A stretch of DNA of 64,000 nt from Hoeflea sp. IMCC20628 (GCF_001011155.1 NZ_CP011479.1:3924501-3988500); one strand, 5' to 3'; counted from the stretch's first letter, positions 1 to 9,278 are shown. Program-made: numbers and translations. Notes: a model not told the origin generated them from the letters alone.

Positions 1-1271
1 CCGGTGGTAAAGGCAATCAGATTGGCGCCGGAGGCAATTTGCCCGGTCACCGAACAGGGATCGTAGCCAGGCGAATCCATGAACACAAAACCGCGCTCGG
101 TTATGGGCTCGGCGAACTTGTAAACCTGCGTCAGCGGCGCCGTGCCGCCCTTGGCCACAGCACCGAGGGATTTTTCAAGGATGGTGGTCAACCCGCCCTT
201 CTTGTTGCCGGGCGAGGGATTGTTATCCATCTTGCCGCCGTTGCGGGCAGCGTAATCCTCCCACCAATGAATCCGCTCGACGATCTTGGCGCCAACTTCG
301 GGCGTCACCGCCCGGCGGGTCAGCAGGTGTTCGGCGCCATAGATTTCCGAGGTTTCGGACAGGATGGTGGTGCCGCCATGAGCGACCAGAAGATCCGACG
401 CAGCTCCCAGCGCCGGATTGGCAGTGATACCGGAATAGCCATCCGAGCCACCGCATTGCATGCCGATCATCAGATGCTCGAGACCCGCAGGCGCGCGGGG
501 GATCCTGTTGGCGACTTCCGCCATTTCCTTGAGTTGTTCGATGCCGCGCTCGATGGTCTTGCGGGTGCCGCCGGATTGCTGGATGGTCATGTAGCGAATA
601 TTGCCATCGGCGCGCATACGGCCGCGTCCGACCAGATCCGGCACCTGCATGACCTCGCAGCCGAGCCCCAGCAGCAGGATGCCGCCGAAATTGGGATTGC
701 GGGCATAGCCCTGCAAGGTGCGGAACAACGTGTCGTAGCCCTCGTCATTGCCTGACATGCCGCAGCCGGTGCCATGGACGATCGGCACGATACCGTCGAC
801 ATTCTCGAACGCATCGAGCCAACCCTGCTTCTCCACCGCCTCGGCAATGAAGCGGGCCACCGACCCGGAGCAGTTCACCGAGGTCAGAATGCCGAGATAG
901 TTGCGGGTCCCGACGCTGCCGTCAGTGCGGTGATAGCCCATGAAATGGCGTTGTTCAGAAGGCTCAGGAAGCGGCCGGACCTTGGTCGAAAATTCCTGCG
1001 CCTCGGCGTGGCCACCCATACCCAGATTGTGCACATGCACATGTTCTCCGGGCGCGATCGGGCGGGTCGCCACACCAATGGTCTGGCCGTAACGGAGAAC
1101 CTTTTCACCTTCGGCAATCGGCCGCGTGGCGATCTTGTGGCCGCGCGCCACAGCCTCTATTAACGGAACACCGAGGCCCGGCACTGTTGCGCCCGGCGCA
1201 AGGTCTTTCAAGGCAATGATGACATTGTCTTGCGGATTGAGGCGAATTGTCTGGTTCAGGTCGGTTGTCAT
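1..1271 (-). CDS. UxaA-family sugar-acid dehydratase (altronate/galactarate dehydratase-like), 3' end beyond left edge
   Basis: The reading frame starts at ATG 1271 and stays open to base 1, so the C-terminus lies outside the window. The first ~95 residues form a SAF-type domain, followed by the UxaA core with HRTDGSVGTRNY, HGTGCGM and the Cys/Gly-rich GMQCGGSDGYSG. Family members are metal-dependent dehydratases of altronate, galactarate or related hexonates. The ATG overlaps the stop of the upstream aldo/keto reductase (ATGA), so the two are translationally coupled. With that reductase and the divergent fucU, a role as an L-fuconate-type dehydratase is a reasonable inference, but substrate cannot be read from the sequence; altronate or galactarate remain possible. 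Confidence 0.85.
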   Translation of the reverse strand, partial: MTTDLNQTIRLNPQDNVIIALKDLAPGATVPGLGVPLIEAVARGHKIATRPIAEGEKVLRYGQTIGVATRPIAPGEHVHVHNLGMGGHAEAQEFSTKVRPLPEPSEQRHFMGYHRTDGSVGTRNYLGILTSVNCSGSVARFIAEAVEKQGWLDAFENVDGIVPIVHGTGCGMSGNDEGYDTLFRTLQGYARNPNFGGILLLGLGCEVMQVPDLVGRGRMRADGNIRYMTIQQSGGTRKTIERGIEQLKEMAEVANRIPRAPAGLEHLMIGMQCGGSDGYSGITANPALGAASDLLVAHGGTTILSETSEIYGAEHLLTRRAVTPEVGAKIVERIHWWEDYAARNGGKMDNNPSPGNKKGGLTTILEKSLGAVAKGGTAPLTQVYKFAEPITERGFVFMDSPGYDPCSVTGQIASGANLIAFTT

Positions 1272-2314
1272 AATTCGGACAGATCTCCAATTGGTGCGTC
1301 GTCGCGCATCAGGCCCTCGGCCTTCAACTCCACCCAGAGCTCTGGCGGAATCTCGACCATTGCGGCAACAGAATTGGCTTCCATCTCTACCACACCCTGC
1401 CCACCGGGAATAACCGACACGATAGCAGGATGCCGCAGTGGAAACTGGAAGGCCGCATCGACCATGCGCACGCCGTGGCGTTTGCAAATGGCTTCAATCT
1501 TCTTCACCTGATCAAGTATGTGCTGCGGCGCGGGATCGTAATTGTAAAACGCGCCCGGCTTCGGTCCGGTGGCCAGGATGCCCGAATTGTAGGGGCCGCC
1601 GATGACGATGCCGATGCCGCGTTGCTCGGCCATCGGCAGGAAACTATCGAGCGCCTCCTGTTCCAGCAGCGTGTAGCGACCGGCCAGCAGAAACAGGTCG
1701 AAATCACCGCGTTCGGTGAGCCACTGGCAGGCCTGCCATTCATTGAGACCGGCGCCAAAAGCCTTGATCACGCCCTGCTCGCGCAAGGACTGCAGTGCCT
1801 TGTATCCGCCCGCCATGAACTCCTCGAGTTTTGCATCACGCGCCGCTTCGCTGCCGTGGGTGAATATGTCGAGGTCATGGGCATACAGGATATCGATGCT
1901 GTCGACGCCGAGCCGCTCAAATGAAAATTCGAGTGATCGCATGACGCCGTCATAGCTGTAGTCGAAAACTTCCCGGCGCGCGGGCACATCGAAGAACTTG
2001 CCCTCACCAGTGCGTTCTTCGCCCGGTTCGCAGCGGCGCATCAGCCGTCCGATCTTGGTCGACAACACATAATCGTTGCGCGGCTTGCCACGCAGGAACC
2101 GGTTGAGACGGGTTTCAGCGAGCCCCAATCCATAAAGCGGCGCGGTATCGAAATAGCGCACGCCCAGATCCCATGCGTGGGTCAGAACCGCGTGCGCGTC
2201 ATCATCAGAGATCGCGCGGTAGAGATTGCCGAGCGGCGCTGTGCCAAATCCGAGTTCGGTGAAGGTCAGCCCGCCATTGCTGATCCGGTCCCAATGTCTT
2301 GTCTTCAATTGCAT
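1268..2314 (-). CDS. Aldo/keto reductase, probable L-fucose (aldose) 1-dehydrogenase
   Basis: A 348-residue aldo/keto reductase with the family signatures GVRYFDTAPLYGLGLAE (catalytic Asp-Tyr region near residues 55-70) and VDSIDILYAHDLD. The best characterised relatives of this type oxidise aldoses such as L-fucose or D-arabinose to the lactone (D-threo-aldose 1-dehydrogenase), and others act on pyridoxal. I chose ATG 2314 because GGAGG lies about 5 bases upstream; an in-frame ATG at 2326 has no such site. The stop overlaps the next gene's ATG. Placement between fucU and a sugar-acid dehydratase supports the L-fucose assignment, which is inferred from context. Confidence 0.82.
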   Translation of the reverse strand: MQLKTRHWDRISNGGLTFTELGFGTAPLGNLYRAISDDDAHAVLTHAWDLGVRYFDTAPLYGLGLAETRLNRFLRGKPRNDYVLSTKIGRLMRRCEPGEERTGEGKFFDVPARREVFDYSYDGVMRSLEFSFERLGVDSIDILYAHDLDIFTHGSEAARDAKLEEFMAGGYKALQSLREQGVIKAFGAGLNEWQACQWLTERGDFDLFLLAGRYTLLEQEALDSFLPMAEQRGIGIVIGGPYNSGILATGPKPGAFYNYDPAPQHILDQVKKIEAICKRHGVRMVDAAFQFPLRHPAIVSVIPGGQGVVEMEANSVAAMVEIPPELWVELKAEGLMRDDAPIGDLSEL

Positions 2315-2371
2315 CCGGGCCTCCATGCCTGGACGGCAAGCTAATCCATATTGACCTCAATCGCATCCCCC

Positions 2372-2385
2372 GATGCAGTTGCATC
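2372..2385. promoter_or_regulatory. Inverted repeat in the divergent fucU / aldo-keto reductase intergenic region, candidate operator
   Basis: GATGCA and TGCATC form a perfect dyad separated by GT, between the two divergent sugar genes. A second GCATC/GATGC dyad overlaps its left side. The size and position fit a LacI- or GntR-type operator, but no regulator gene is visible beside it and I could not place convincing -35/-10 boxes. Confidence 0.35.
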
Positions 2386-2511
2386 CGATCAAATTATCAC
2401 ACCCAGAACTGGCCGCTACGGATAGTGCTTGAAAGATCCTCCAGCCGGCTGCACGATAAACCGGTCACGGGATGCAAAGCTCACACATCAAGAGCGGGGA
2501 GGAAAGCCGGG

Positions 2512-2964
2512 ATGCTCAAGGGACTGGATCCACGATTGAATGCGGAGGTGCTTTATGCGCTTCGCGCCATGGGCCACGGCGATACGCTGATCATCGCCGA
2601 CAGCAATTTTCCCTCCGAGGCGATTGCACGGCAAACCGTGTTTGGCGAATTGCTGCGGATGGACAATCTGACGTCGGCCCAGGCAGCCGAAGCGGTTTTA
2701 TCGGTGCTGCCGCTCGACACATTCGTCGATGATTTCGCCGGACGCATGGAGATCGTCGGCAACGCAACCGAAATCGCACCAGTGCAATCGGAAGTGCAGA
2801 TGGTGATTGATGTGGCGGAAGGCAAATCACGGCCGATGATCAGCATTGAGCGCTTCGCCTTTTATGATCTGGCGAAACAGGCCTTTGCAGTCATCCAGAC
2901 CGGCGAACGGCGGTTCTATGGCTGCTTCATGCTGCGCAAGGGCGTTATTGCGCCGGAAGAATAG
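2512..2964 (+). CDS. fucU: L-fucose mutarotase (RbsD/FucU family)
   Basis: This 150-residue protein begins MLKGLDPRLNAEVLYALRAMGHGD, where the His of MGHGD is the family catalytic residue, and contains the typical SNFPSEA and C-terminal FYGCFMLRKG segments. FucU interconverts the alpha and beta anomers of L-fucose in the cytoplasm so that downstream enzymes receive the right form. ATG 2512 was chosen over upstream starts because GGGGAGG lies about 11 bases before it and homology begins there. The gene is divergent from the aldo/keto reductase and dehydratase and probably shares their regulation. RbsD-type ribose pyranase activity is the alternative; the sequence looks closer to FucU. Confidence 0.88.
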   Translation: MLKGLDPRLNAEVLYALRAMGHGDTLIIADSNFPSEAIARQTVFGELLRMDNLTSAQAAEAVLSVLPLDTFVDDFAGRMEIVGNATEIAPVQSEVQMVIDVAEGKSRPMISIERFAFYDLAKQAFAVIQTGERRFYGCFMLRKGVIAPEE

Positions 2965-3093
2965 CGCGCCCGTGCCGCCAAACCCGGCAAAGCGGCGGCT
3001 GCATCTTGAAAAAACGCGCAAAAACGCTCAGGAACTGCTGACATCGAAACAGCGGGTTTGTGTCCGCGCTTTGGAGCATGGGCAATCCGCGGC

Positions 3094-3999
3094 ATGACTG
3101 ACAGTTCTTTCCACAAGGATACCCCGGCGGTGGCGTTGCTGCCCTATGGTACGCGGATCACCCTGCGGCTTTCCAAAATGCCGCTGGATGCGCTGATCTG
3201 GCCGTTGGGGCGGCCTGCGCGCCTGTTGGCCGGCACCATTTCCGACCTCGGGCCTGACGACCATTTGCTGGCCTACCTCAATTCGCGGCTGCTTTACATG
3301 CCACGTCCCGGCGTCCGCGCGCGGGTTTCGGTCATGGTGGTCGAACCTCAGGCGGTGCATGGCCGCAAGATGGCCTGGCTGAAACTGCTGTGGCGCCGTT
3401 TCCATCTGGTTCTGAGTTCCAATGCCGGGCTTCTGGCTGCCGTGCCAAACAGCACGCGGTTTCTGTTCGGGTCCACATGGGTGCCGGACTGGCGCAATCT
3501 GACAATCGAGAAAACTCGTCTGGTCTCGTTGATCGCATCTGCGAAAGATTATTATCCCGGTCACAAATTGCGCCATCAGGTGGTTGCCCGGCTGCGCGAG
3601 CGCGGCACCGATGTGGACATTCTCGGGCGCGGCTATGCGCCATTTGACAAGAAATCCGACGGATTGGCGCCCTATTGCTATTCGATCATCATCGAGAACG
3701 TCCGCGAGCCGGGTTACTTCACCGAGAAACTGATCGATTGCCTGTTGTGCGAGACCATTCCCATCTACTGGGGCGCGCCGGATATCGGTGACGTTTTTGA
3801 CATGCGCGGCATGATCATCGCGAATGATCTTGCTGCGATCACCGCCGCCATCGGAGGTCTGTCCGATGAGGATTATCAGGCGAGGCTTGAATTTGTCCGG
3901 CTAAACAGGGACAAGGCCTCACGCTACGCTGATCAGGAAAAGGCTGCCGCCAGCATTGTCATGCGGGAAGGCACCGGAAGCAGAAAGACCACACCATGA
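3094..3999 (+). CDS. Glycosyltransferase family 10 (alpha-1,3/4-fucosyltransferase-like)
   Basis: The C-terminal half holds the GT10 donor-binding signature: [10 protein letters not shown] at about 194-203, then [20 protein letters not shown] (about 208-227). That is the bacterial and animal alpha-1,3-fucosyltransferase pattern for GDP-fucose. The N-terminal half is divergent, as is usual for the acceptor domain. At 301 residues it is shorter than Helicobacter FucT enzymes and lacks their heptad repeat tail. Start ATG 3094 is a best guess; no strong ribosome site precedes it. Its stop overlaps the gmd start (ATGA), so donor synthesis and transfer are co-translated. Acceptor and linkage are unknown. 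Confidence 0.82.
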   Translation: MTDSSFHKDTPAVALLPYGTRITLRLSKMPLDALIWPLGRPARLLAGTISDLGPDDHLLAYLNSRLLYMPRPGVRARVSVMVVEPQAVHGRKMAWLKLLWRRFHLVLSSNAGLLAAVPNSTRFLFGSTWVPDWRNLTIEKTRLVSLIASAKDYYPGHKLRHQVVARLRERGTDVDILGRGYAPFDKKSDGLAPYCYSIIIENVREPGYFTEKLIDCLLCETIPIYWGAPDIGDVFDMRGMIIANDLAAITAAIGGLSDEDYQARLEFVRLNRDKASRYADQEKAAASIVMREGTGSRKTTP

Positions 4000-5054
4000 C
4001 TGAGGTACACTCGCCAAAGAAAGCCCTGATCACCGGCGTGACCGGTCAGGATGGCGCCTATCTTTCCGAATTCCTGCTTGCCAAGGGATATGAGGTTCAT
4101 GGTGTCAAACGCCGGACTTCGCTGTTCAACACGGCGCGTATCGACCATCTGATGGAAGGCGAACCGGGGCGTTCCGGCCAGTTCGTGCTGCATCATGGCG
4201 ACATGACCGATTCCTCATCGCTGACCCATATCCTGCAGCAGACCAAGCCCGACGAGGTTTACAATCTCGCGGCCCAGAGCCATGTCGCAGTTTCGTTCGA
4301 GGAACCGGAATACACCGCGAACTCGGATGCGCTGGGCACGCTGCGCATGCTCGAGGCAATCCGGATTCTGGGCCTGAAGGACAAGAGCAGGTTCTACCAG
4401 GCCTCAACCTCCGAACTCTACGGTCTGGTTCAGGAAACCCCGCAGACCGAACGGACGCCGTTTTATCCGCGCTCACCCTATGCCGTCGCCAAGCTTTACG
4501 CCTACTGGATCACCATCAATTACCGCGAGGCCTATGGGCTTTATGCCTGCAACGGCATCCTGTTCAATCACGAAAGCCCGCTGCGCGGCGAGACCTTCGT
4601 CACCCGCAAGATCACCCGCGCGCTGGCGCGGATCAAGCTTGGTCAGCAGGACGAGCTTCGGCTCGGCAACCTCAATGCGCTGCGCGACTGGGGTCACGCG
4701 CGCGATTATGTCGAGATGCAATGGCTGATGCTGCAGCAGGACGCGCCGGATGATTTCGTCATCGCCACCGGGGTGCAGTATTCGGTGCGCGATTTCGTGT
4801 TGGCGGCGGCGGATGCGCTCGGCATGGTGATCCATTTCGAAGGCGAAGGCATCGACGAGATCGGCCGCGATCCGTCCGGCAAGGTGATAGTCAAAGTCGA
4901 TCCGCGCTACTTCCGCCCGACCGAAGTCGAGACCCTGCTCGGCGATGCCTCCAAGGCCAAGCAGAAGCTTGGCTGGACACCACAAACCTCGTTCGCAGAT
5001 CTCGTCGCCGAGATGGCCGAGAGCGATCTGGCGGAGGCCAAGCGCAATGGGTGA
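3996..5054 (+). CDS. gmd: GDP-mannose 4,6-dehydratase
   Basis: A full-length 352-residue short-chain dehydrogenase-type sugar dehydratase. The NADP-binding Rossmann motif is [16 protein letters not shown] near residue 14. The conserved [13 protein letters not shown] and YNLAAQSHV segments, the catalytic YAVAKLYAY (YxxxK) near residue 163 and [16 protein letters not shown] identify Gmd specifically. It converts GDP-D-mannose to GDP-4-keto-6-deoxy-D-mannose, the first step to GDP-L-fucose. The start overlaps the GT10 stop and its end overlaps fcl by 8 bases, so the genes form a tight operon. Confidence 0.97.
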   Translation: MTEVHSPKKALITGVTGQDGAYLSEFLLAKGYEVHGVKRRTSLFNTARIDHLMEGEPGRSGQFVLHHGDMTDSSSLTHILQQTKPDEVYNLAAQSHVAVSFEEPEYTANSDALGTLRMLEAIRILGLKDKSRFYQASTSELYGLVQETPQTERTPFYPRSPYAVAKLYAYWITINYREAYGLYACNGILFNHESPLRGETFVTRKITRALARIKLGQQDELRLGNLNALRDWGHARDYVEMQWLMLQQDAPDDFVIATGVQYSVRDFVLAAADALGMVIHFEGEGIDEIGRDPSGKVIVKVDPRYFRPTEVETLLGDASKAKQKLGWTPQTSFADLVAEMAESDLAEAKRNG

Positions 5055-5991
5055 CGTGCCTTACGCGCTTTCAGGCAAGCGGGTCTATGTCGCGGGACAT
5101 CGCGGCATGGTCGGCTCGGCCATCGTCCGCCGGATTGCGGCGGAAAACTGCACGGTGCTGCAAGCGACACGCCAGGAACTGGACCTGACCAACCAGCAGG
5201 CGGTAAATGCGTGGTTTGCACAAAACCGCCCGGAAGCGGTTTTCCTTGCCGCAGCCAAGGTCGGCGGCATTCTGGCCAATGACACCCAGCCCGCGGATTT
5301 TCTCTACGAGAACCTGATGATCGAGGCCAACATCATTCATGCGGCCTATCTCAACGGTGTCGAAAAGCTGGTCTTCCTTGGCTCCTCCTGCATCTACCCC
5401 AAATTCGCCGCGCAGCCGATTGCCGAGAGCGCGTTGCTGGAAGGCCAGCTTGAGCCGACCAATGAATGGTACGCGATTGCCAAGATCGCCGGCATCAAAC
5501 TGTGCCAGGCCTACCGCAAACAGCACGGCGCCGATTTCATCTCCGCAATGCCGACCAATCTGTACGGAACCGGCGACAATTATGCTCCCGCCAGCAGCCA
5601 TGTACTGCCGGCGCTGGTCCGCAAGGTGCATCAGGCCAAGGCGGAAAATGCGCCATCGATCACGTTGTGGGGCAGCGGAACGCCGTTGCGCGAATTCATG
5701 CATGCCGATGACTGCGCCGATGCACTGGTTTTCCTGATGCAGCACTATTCGGATCATGAGCACGTCAATGTCGGCAGCGGTCAGGAAGTGACCATCCGGG
5801 ATCTGGCGCTGATGATCGGCGCGGCGTCAGGCTATCAGGGCTCGATTGATCTCGATCCATCAAAGCCCGATGGTACGCCGCGAAAGCTGATGAATTCGGC
5901 AAAGCTCACGGCCATGGGCTGGCAGCCGACAATTGATCTCGAAGCGGGCATCGCCCGCACGGTGGCTGAATTCGGGGAGATCGCCGCATGA
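5047..5991 (+). CDS. fcl: GDP-L-fucose synthase (GDP-4-keto-6-deoxy-D-mannose 3,5-epimerase/4-reductase)
   Basis: A 314-residue NADPH-dependent epimerase/reductase with [17 protein letters not shown] (Rossmann loop), [19 protein letters not shown], and the catalytic [11 protein letters not shown] (YxxxK). This signature set is specific for GDP-fucose synthase (also called WcaG). It finishes GDP-L-fucose from the Gmd product and so supplies both fucosyltransferases in the window. Start ATG 5047 lies inside the end of gmd; an upstream frame extension to 4945 is only overlap. The stop overlaps the FkbM gene start (ATGA, 5988-5991). Confidence 0.96.
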   Translation: MGDVPYALSGKRVYVAGHRGMVGSAIVRRIAAENCTVLQATRQELDLTNQQAVNAWFAQNRPEAVFLAAAKVGGILANDTQPADFLYENLMIEANIIHAAYLNGVEKLVFLGSSCIYPKFAAQPIAESALLEGQLEPTNEWYAIAKIAGIKLCQAYRKQHGADFISAMPTNLYGTGDNYAPASSHVLPALVRKVHQAKAENAPSITLWGSGTPLREFMHADDCADALVFLMQHYSDHEHVNVGSGQEVTIRDLALMIGAASGYQGSIDLDPSKPDGTPRKLMNSAKLTAMGWQPTIDLEAGIARTVAEFGEIAA

Positions 5992-6668
5992 ATATTCTGA
6001 GATATCTGCTGATGCGCGGGCGCACCTTGCGCAACAAAACAGTTGTGCATGTCGGCGCTCACTACGGTGAAGAAGCCGCGCGTTATCAGGACTGGGGCGC
6101 CAAAACGGTTGTGTGGTTCGAGGCCGCGCCGGACATTTTTCCGGCGCTTCAGAAGCACATCGAAACAATGGCCAGCCACCCGCCAAGCCTGTTTTGCCGA
6201 CTGACAGGCCAGAAGCGAACCCGACATATCGCTGTCCAGGCACTTGTCGGTGGCGAGGATGGCGGCTCGGCCGAATTCCATCTGTTTGACAATGACGGCG
6301 CGTCAAACTCGATGTTCAAGATGAAACGTGGCGAGGACGACAAATTCGCACAGGTGCGCGAGACCGGTGAAGTGCTCGAGCTGCCGATGCGAACGCTGGA
6401 TGCGGCACTGGACGATGTCGGCATACCGCCCGAGACCGTTGATGTGCTGGTGCTGGATGTGCAGGGCGCCGAGCTGATGTGTCTGCAGGGCGCCGCGCGC
6501 ACCCTGGCCGCTATCAAATATCTGGAAAGCGAAGTGTCGCGCGAACCGGTCTATGAGGGGGGCGTGCTGCTGTCCGAACTGGAACCGTGGCTCGCCGGCC
6601 ACGACTTCAAGCGCAAGACCATGATCCGCAAGAGCCACATGAACGCTATCTACAAGAAGGTGCGATAG
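5988..6668 (+). CDS. FkbM-family SAM-dependent methyltransferase
   Basis: A 226-residue FkbM-type methyltransferase: [15 protein letters not shown] is the SAM-binding motif I near residue 20, WFEAAP the acidic motif II, and [19 protein letters not shown] the characteristic D-x-QG-E/H motif near residue 147. Family members O-methylate sugars or polyketides. As the last gene of the GT10-gmd-fcl operon it most likely methylates a fucose or neighbouring sugar of a surface glycan, by context only. It ends 10 bases from the convergent FkbM gene, with no obvious terminator between. Confidence 0.85.
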   Translation: MNILRYLLMRGRTLRNKTVVHVGAHYGEEAARYQDWGAKTVVWFEAAPDIFPALQKHIETMASHPPSLFCRLTGQKRTRHIAVQALVGGEDGGSAEFHLFDNDGASNSMFKMKRGEDDKFAQVRETGEVLELPMRTLDAALDDVGIPPETVDVLVLDVQGAELMCLQGAARTLAAIKYLESEVSREPVYEGGVLLSELEPWLAGHDFKRKTMIRKSHMNAIYKKVR

Positions 6669-6677
6669 GGCGAGGCC

Positions 6678-7490
6678 TCAGACGGGAAGCTCGACGCGGC
6701 CTTCGATATACCAGTCGTCAAACAGCGACACCTCTGGCAACACGCGCCGGTAACCGGCGGCAACGAGCAGATCATGTATGACCTTGCGGTTGGCGGTGTA
6801 GTTGTGCTCGACGGTGATCACCGCCGGACGCCAGCGGGTCATGTCAAAAGCCTTGAGGATGTCGAGCTCGCTGCCCTCCGTGTCAATTGACAGGTAATCG
6901 AACTGCTCGGGCGCGCCGTGCTGTTCCAGCATGTCGTTGAGCGAGATGGTTTCGACCTGATAATTCTTGGCGCCGCGACGCCTACGGGCATGGCTGTCGG
7001 AATCTTCGAACTGGGTCAGCGTCGACAATTCCCTTGATGCACTTTCAGAGAAAGTCAGCTTCTCGCCGCTGCGCGCCCAGACACATCGTGTTTCTATCTT
7101 GGCGTTGGGCCTGTTGCGGTGCAAATCCTCGTGCCAGCTCGTCGCCGGCTCGGCGCAGATTCCGCTCCAGCCAAAATGTGATTCCAGCGCATGGCTGTTG
7201 GACAGGAACTCGCCATTGGTCGCGCCAAAATCGCAAAAGAAGCCATCCCGCTTTCCGTTCAACGCCCATTGCACAAACGCGTCCTGAAAAATCTGCGACT
7301 TGGAGATTGCGCCAAAGGAAAAGGCAAAAAGAAGAAATGCCTTGATCTGCGGATCGGGTTCGGCGAGCACCTTGTTGCGGACCCGCGCCAGATCGAGCGC
7401 CAGTTCAAAATGGCCCGGCGACACCGGTCCATGACGTTTCTTGCCCCGCAAGCGGTTAAGGAAATCCTTGAAGGCGTATTTGAAATGCAT
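6678..7490 (-). CDS. FkbM-family methyltransferase
   Basis: A 270-residue member with SQIFQDAFVQWAL, then GFFCDFGATNGEFLSNSHALE (motif I), FGWSGICAEPA (motif II) and FDYLSIDTEGSELDIL (motif III). This is the longer subtype, common in O-antigen and exopolysaccharide loci. It is convergent with the shorter FkbM gene and 58 bases downstream of the GT11 fucosyltransferase on the same strand. The three FkbM proteins here share only motifs, so they are probably not recent duplicates and may methylate different positions. Substrate unknown. Confidence 0.85.
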   Translation of the reverse strand: MHFKYAFKDFLNRLRGKKRHGPVSPGHFELALDLARVRNKVLAEPDPQIKAFLLFAFSFGAISKSQIFQDAFVQWALNGKRDGFFCDFGATNGEFLSNSHALESHFGWSGICAEPATSWHEDLHRNRPNAKIETRCVWARSGEKLTFSESASRELSTLTQFEDSDSHARRRRGAKNYQVETISLNDMLEQHGAPEQFDYLSIDTEGSELDILKAFDMTRWRPAVITVEHNYTANRKVIHDLLVAAGYRRVLPEVSLFDDWYIEGRVELPV

Positions 7491-7548
7491 GACGGGGATG
7501 ACCCTGTTCTTCGGTTGCCGCGGTTCTATGCTTTAGTGAGGTCCGCGG

Positions 7549-8418
7549 TCAATCGCCAAGCCGCAGCCAGTTGTCCGGTGTGATGTCGGGATTTGACAGT
7601 TTCGGGCTGGCAAACCACTGAGCCGGCGCCGTGACGATCTTGTTATGCGACGGATTAAGCCATGCGCCCCACCAGGAGAAGGTGGAATTGGCAATGATAT
7701 TGTGGTCACACAGGCTCATCAACCGCAGATCCTCATGCGCTGTTTTGCCATCATTGATGGCGACCGGCACCAGCTCGGCATCGAGCTTGATATTGTCGCG
7801 TACCCAGTCGGGATCGTTGGAGAACAGATAGACCACCGGGTCCTGACCCGACCGCGATCTGACTTCCTTGAGCGCCCGCTGATAATAGGCAAGGTCCGCA
7901 GACCCGTGAACGGACATAGCCTTTGCATCGGTGATGTAATCACCCCGGCGAATGTGCATGGAAACCGATGGCCGGCTTTGTATGCGCTCACCCATTTGGG
8001 CGTTCTCGCCGCTTATGGCTTCCTTGAAAGCCAAATCGGTCCACAACGTCGGCGCGATGTCGGCAAAGTAGCGTTGAGACTGAAAATAGCCGTGCAGATA
8101 GCAATCAGCCTCAATGGTCGCGATCGTTTCATTGTAACCCAGTCCCTGCTCCCGAACGAAGCGCGGCGAGCGGCCAAACTTGCGCCACCAGGCATAGGCC
8201 AAGGGCCTGTTCTTTGCCGGAGGCAATTCAGCTTCCGTGGCGACCTTCGCCTGAATGGCAAAGTGTCCGAGATCATACTGAAACGGGTTTTTAGCCGTGT
8301 ATTGCCGGGTATCGAGCAGCAATTCGGCGCCGGTCCTCAGCGCCACTGCCCGTCCAACGGCATATTGAAACAGCTGGTTGCCCATGCCTCCGTGCAGGCG
8401 CGTGATCACACGTGTCAT
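7549..8418 (-). CDS. Glycosyltransferase family 11 (alpha-1,2-fucosyltransferase)
   Basis: A 289-residue GT11 enzyme. The N-terminus carries GGMGNQLFQYAVGRA. The donor-binding motif HIRRGDY is at about 155-161, and the C-terminal NSTFSWWGAWL is typical of the family (FutC, WbsJ, NodZ-related superfamily). It transfers L-fucose from GDP-fucose in alpha-1,2 linkage, usually to galactose. Six bases separate it from the FkbM gene upstream. Together with the GT10 gene it gives the strain two unrelated fucosyltransferases fed by one gmd/fcl pair. Confidence 0.92.
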   Translation of the reverse strand: MTRVITRLHGGMGNQLFQYAVGRAVALRTGAELLLDTRQYTAKNPFQYDLGHFAIQAKVATEAELPPAKNRPLAYAWWRKFGRSPRFVREQGLGYNETIATIEADCYLHGYFQSQRYFADIAPTLWTDLAFKEAISGENAQMGERIQSRPSVSMHIRRGDYITDAKAMSVHGSADLAYYQRALKEVRSRSGQDPVVYLFSNDPDWVRDNIKLDAELVPVAINDGKTAHEDLRLMSLCDHNIIANSTFSWWGAWLNPSHNKIVTAPAQWFASPKLSNPDITPDNWLRLGD

Positions 8419-8424
8419 ACCGAT

Positions 8425-9216
8425 CTACTTTCCGCGCCGGATGGCGATGTAATTCGTGGTTGAGAATTGTTCGTTGAACTCACGATAGCGCCGCACCGGG
8501 TTGAGCTGTCCGCCCGGTCCGATGATGAAGAGCGCATAGCCGCGATGATCAAAAAAATCAAAAAAGTCGCGGAAGAAGGTGCGGGTGTCGACGTTGCATC
8601 CGCCGAATTCGAACTGAACCGCGGCGATCTTGCGCTGGTCCAGCATCGTGACACCGCCCTTGAGAACGTCAAGCTCATGGCCTTCGACATCGATCTTCAG
8701 CATATCGATCGCCGCAATGCCGTGGCGGGCGCAATACTGGTCGAGCGTGTCGACCCGGATCGTCTCGCTCAGGTCCATCGACAGCCCGATATGGCCAAGA
8801 TCACGTTTGGTCATCGAGGCGAGCCCGGTGATCTCGGTATCCTTGTAGAGCGTCGCCTCGCCTGCTTCAGCGCCCAGGGCAACGGGATTGACGCTAATAT
8901 CATCAAGACCCGCAAACGCCGTTCCGAGTTTTTCAAGGTGGCTGGCGGAGGGCTCGAACAGGTGAATTTTGGAGTCAGGCCACATCTGCTTGGCCGCCAG
9001 GGTCCATTCGCCGATATTGCCGCCGACATCAAACAGCAAAGGTGTTTTGGTTTGCACTCCGGCACGGGAAAGGGCTGCAGCTGCGGCTTTCATTTCACCG
9101 GACTTGGCCACGATACCACCGTGGCCAAGCCCTGCCGATTTCATCAGGCGCCGGGCAAGCGAGAGCGCGAGACCGGACGGCAAAATGGCGGCGATGACTG
9201 TATCGAAAACTGACAT
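8425..9216 (-). CDS. FkbM-family methyltransferase
   Basis: A 263-residue FkbM enzyme with LLFDVGGNIGEWTLAA (motif I), IHLFEPS (motif II), and AIDMLKIDVEGHELDVLKG (motif III). ATG 9216 is preferred to a TTG at 9240 because it gives a normal N-terminus, although no strong ribosome site precedes either. It is first of a minus-strand run FkbM-GT11-FkbM with spacings of 6 and 58 bases, so probably co-transcribed. The N-terminal ~30 residues are hydrophobic (VIAAILPSGLALSLA) and could associate with the membrane. Confidence 0.85.
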   Translation of the reverse strand: MSVFDTVIAAILPSGLALSLARRLMKSAGLGHGGIVAKSGEMKAAAAALSRAGVQTKTPLLFDVGGNIGEWTLAAKQMWPDSKIHLFEPSASHLEKLGTAFAGLDDISVNPVALGAEAGEATLYKDTEITGLASMTKRDLGHIGLSMDLSETIRVDTLDQYCARHGIAAIDMLKIDVEGHELDVLKGGVTMLDQRKIAAVQFEFGGCNVDTRTFFRDFFDFFDHRGYALFIIGPGGQLNPVRRYREFNEQFSTTNYIAIRRGK

Positions 9217-9278
9217 GACCGGCTGGATAGCCCATTCCAATTGGCTGGTCCAGCCATCGGTTCGACAGATCAGACAGC

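Noticed and set aside
2351-2380. TTGACC near 2351 as a fucU promoter
   Set aside because: No acceptable -10 hexamer occurs 16-18 bases downstream.
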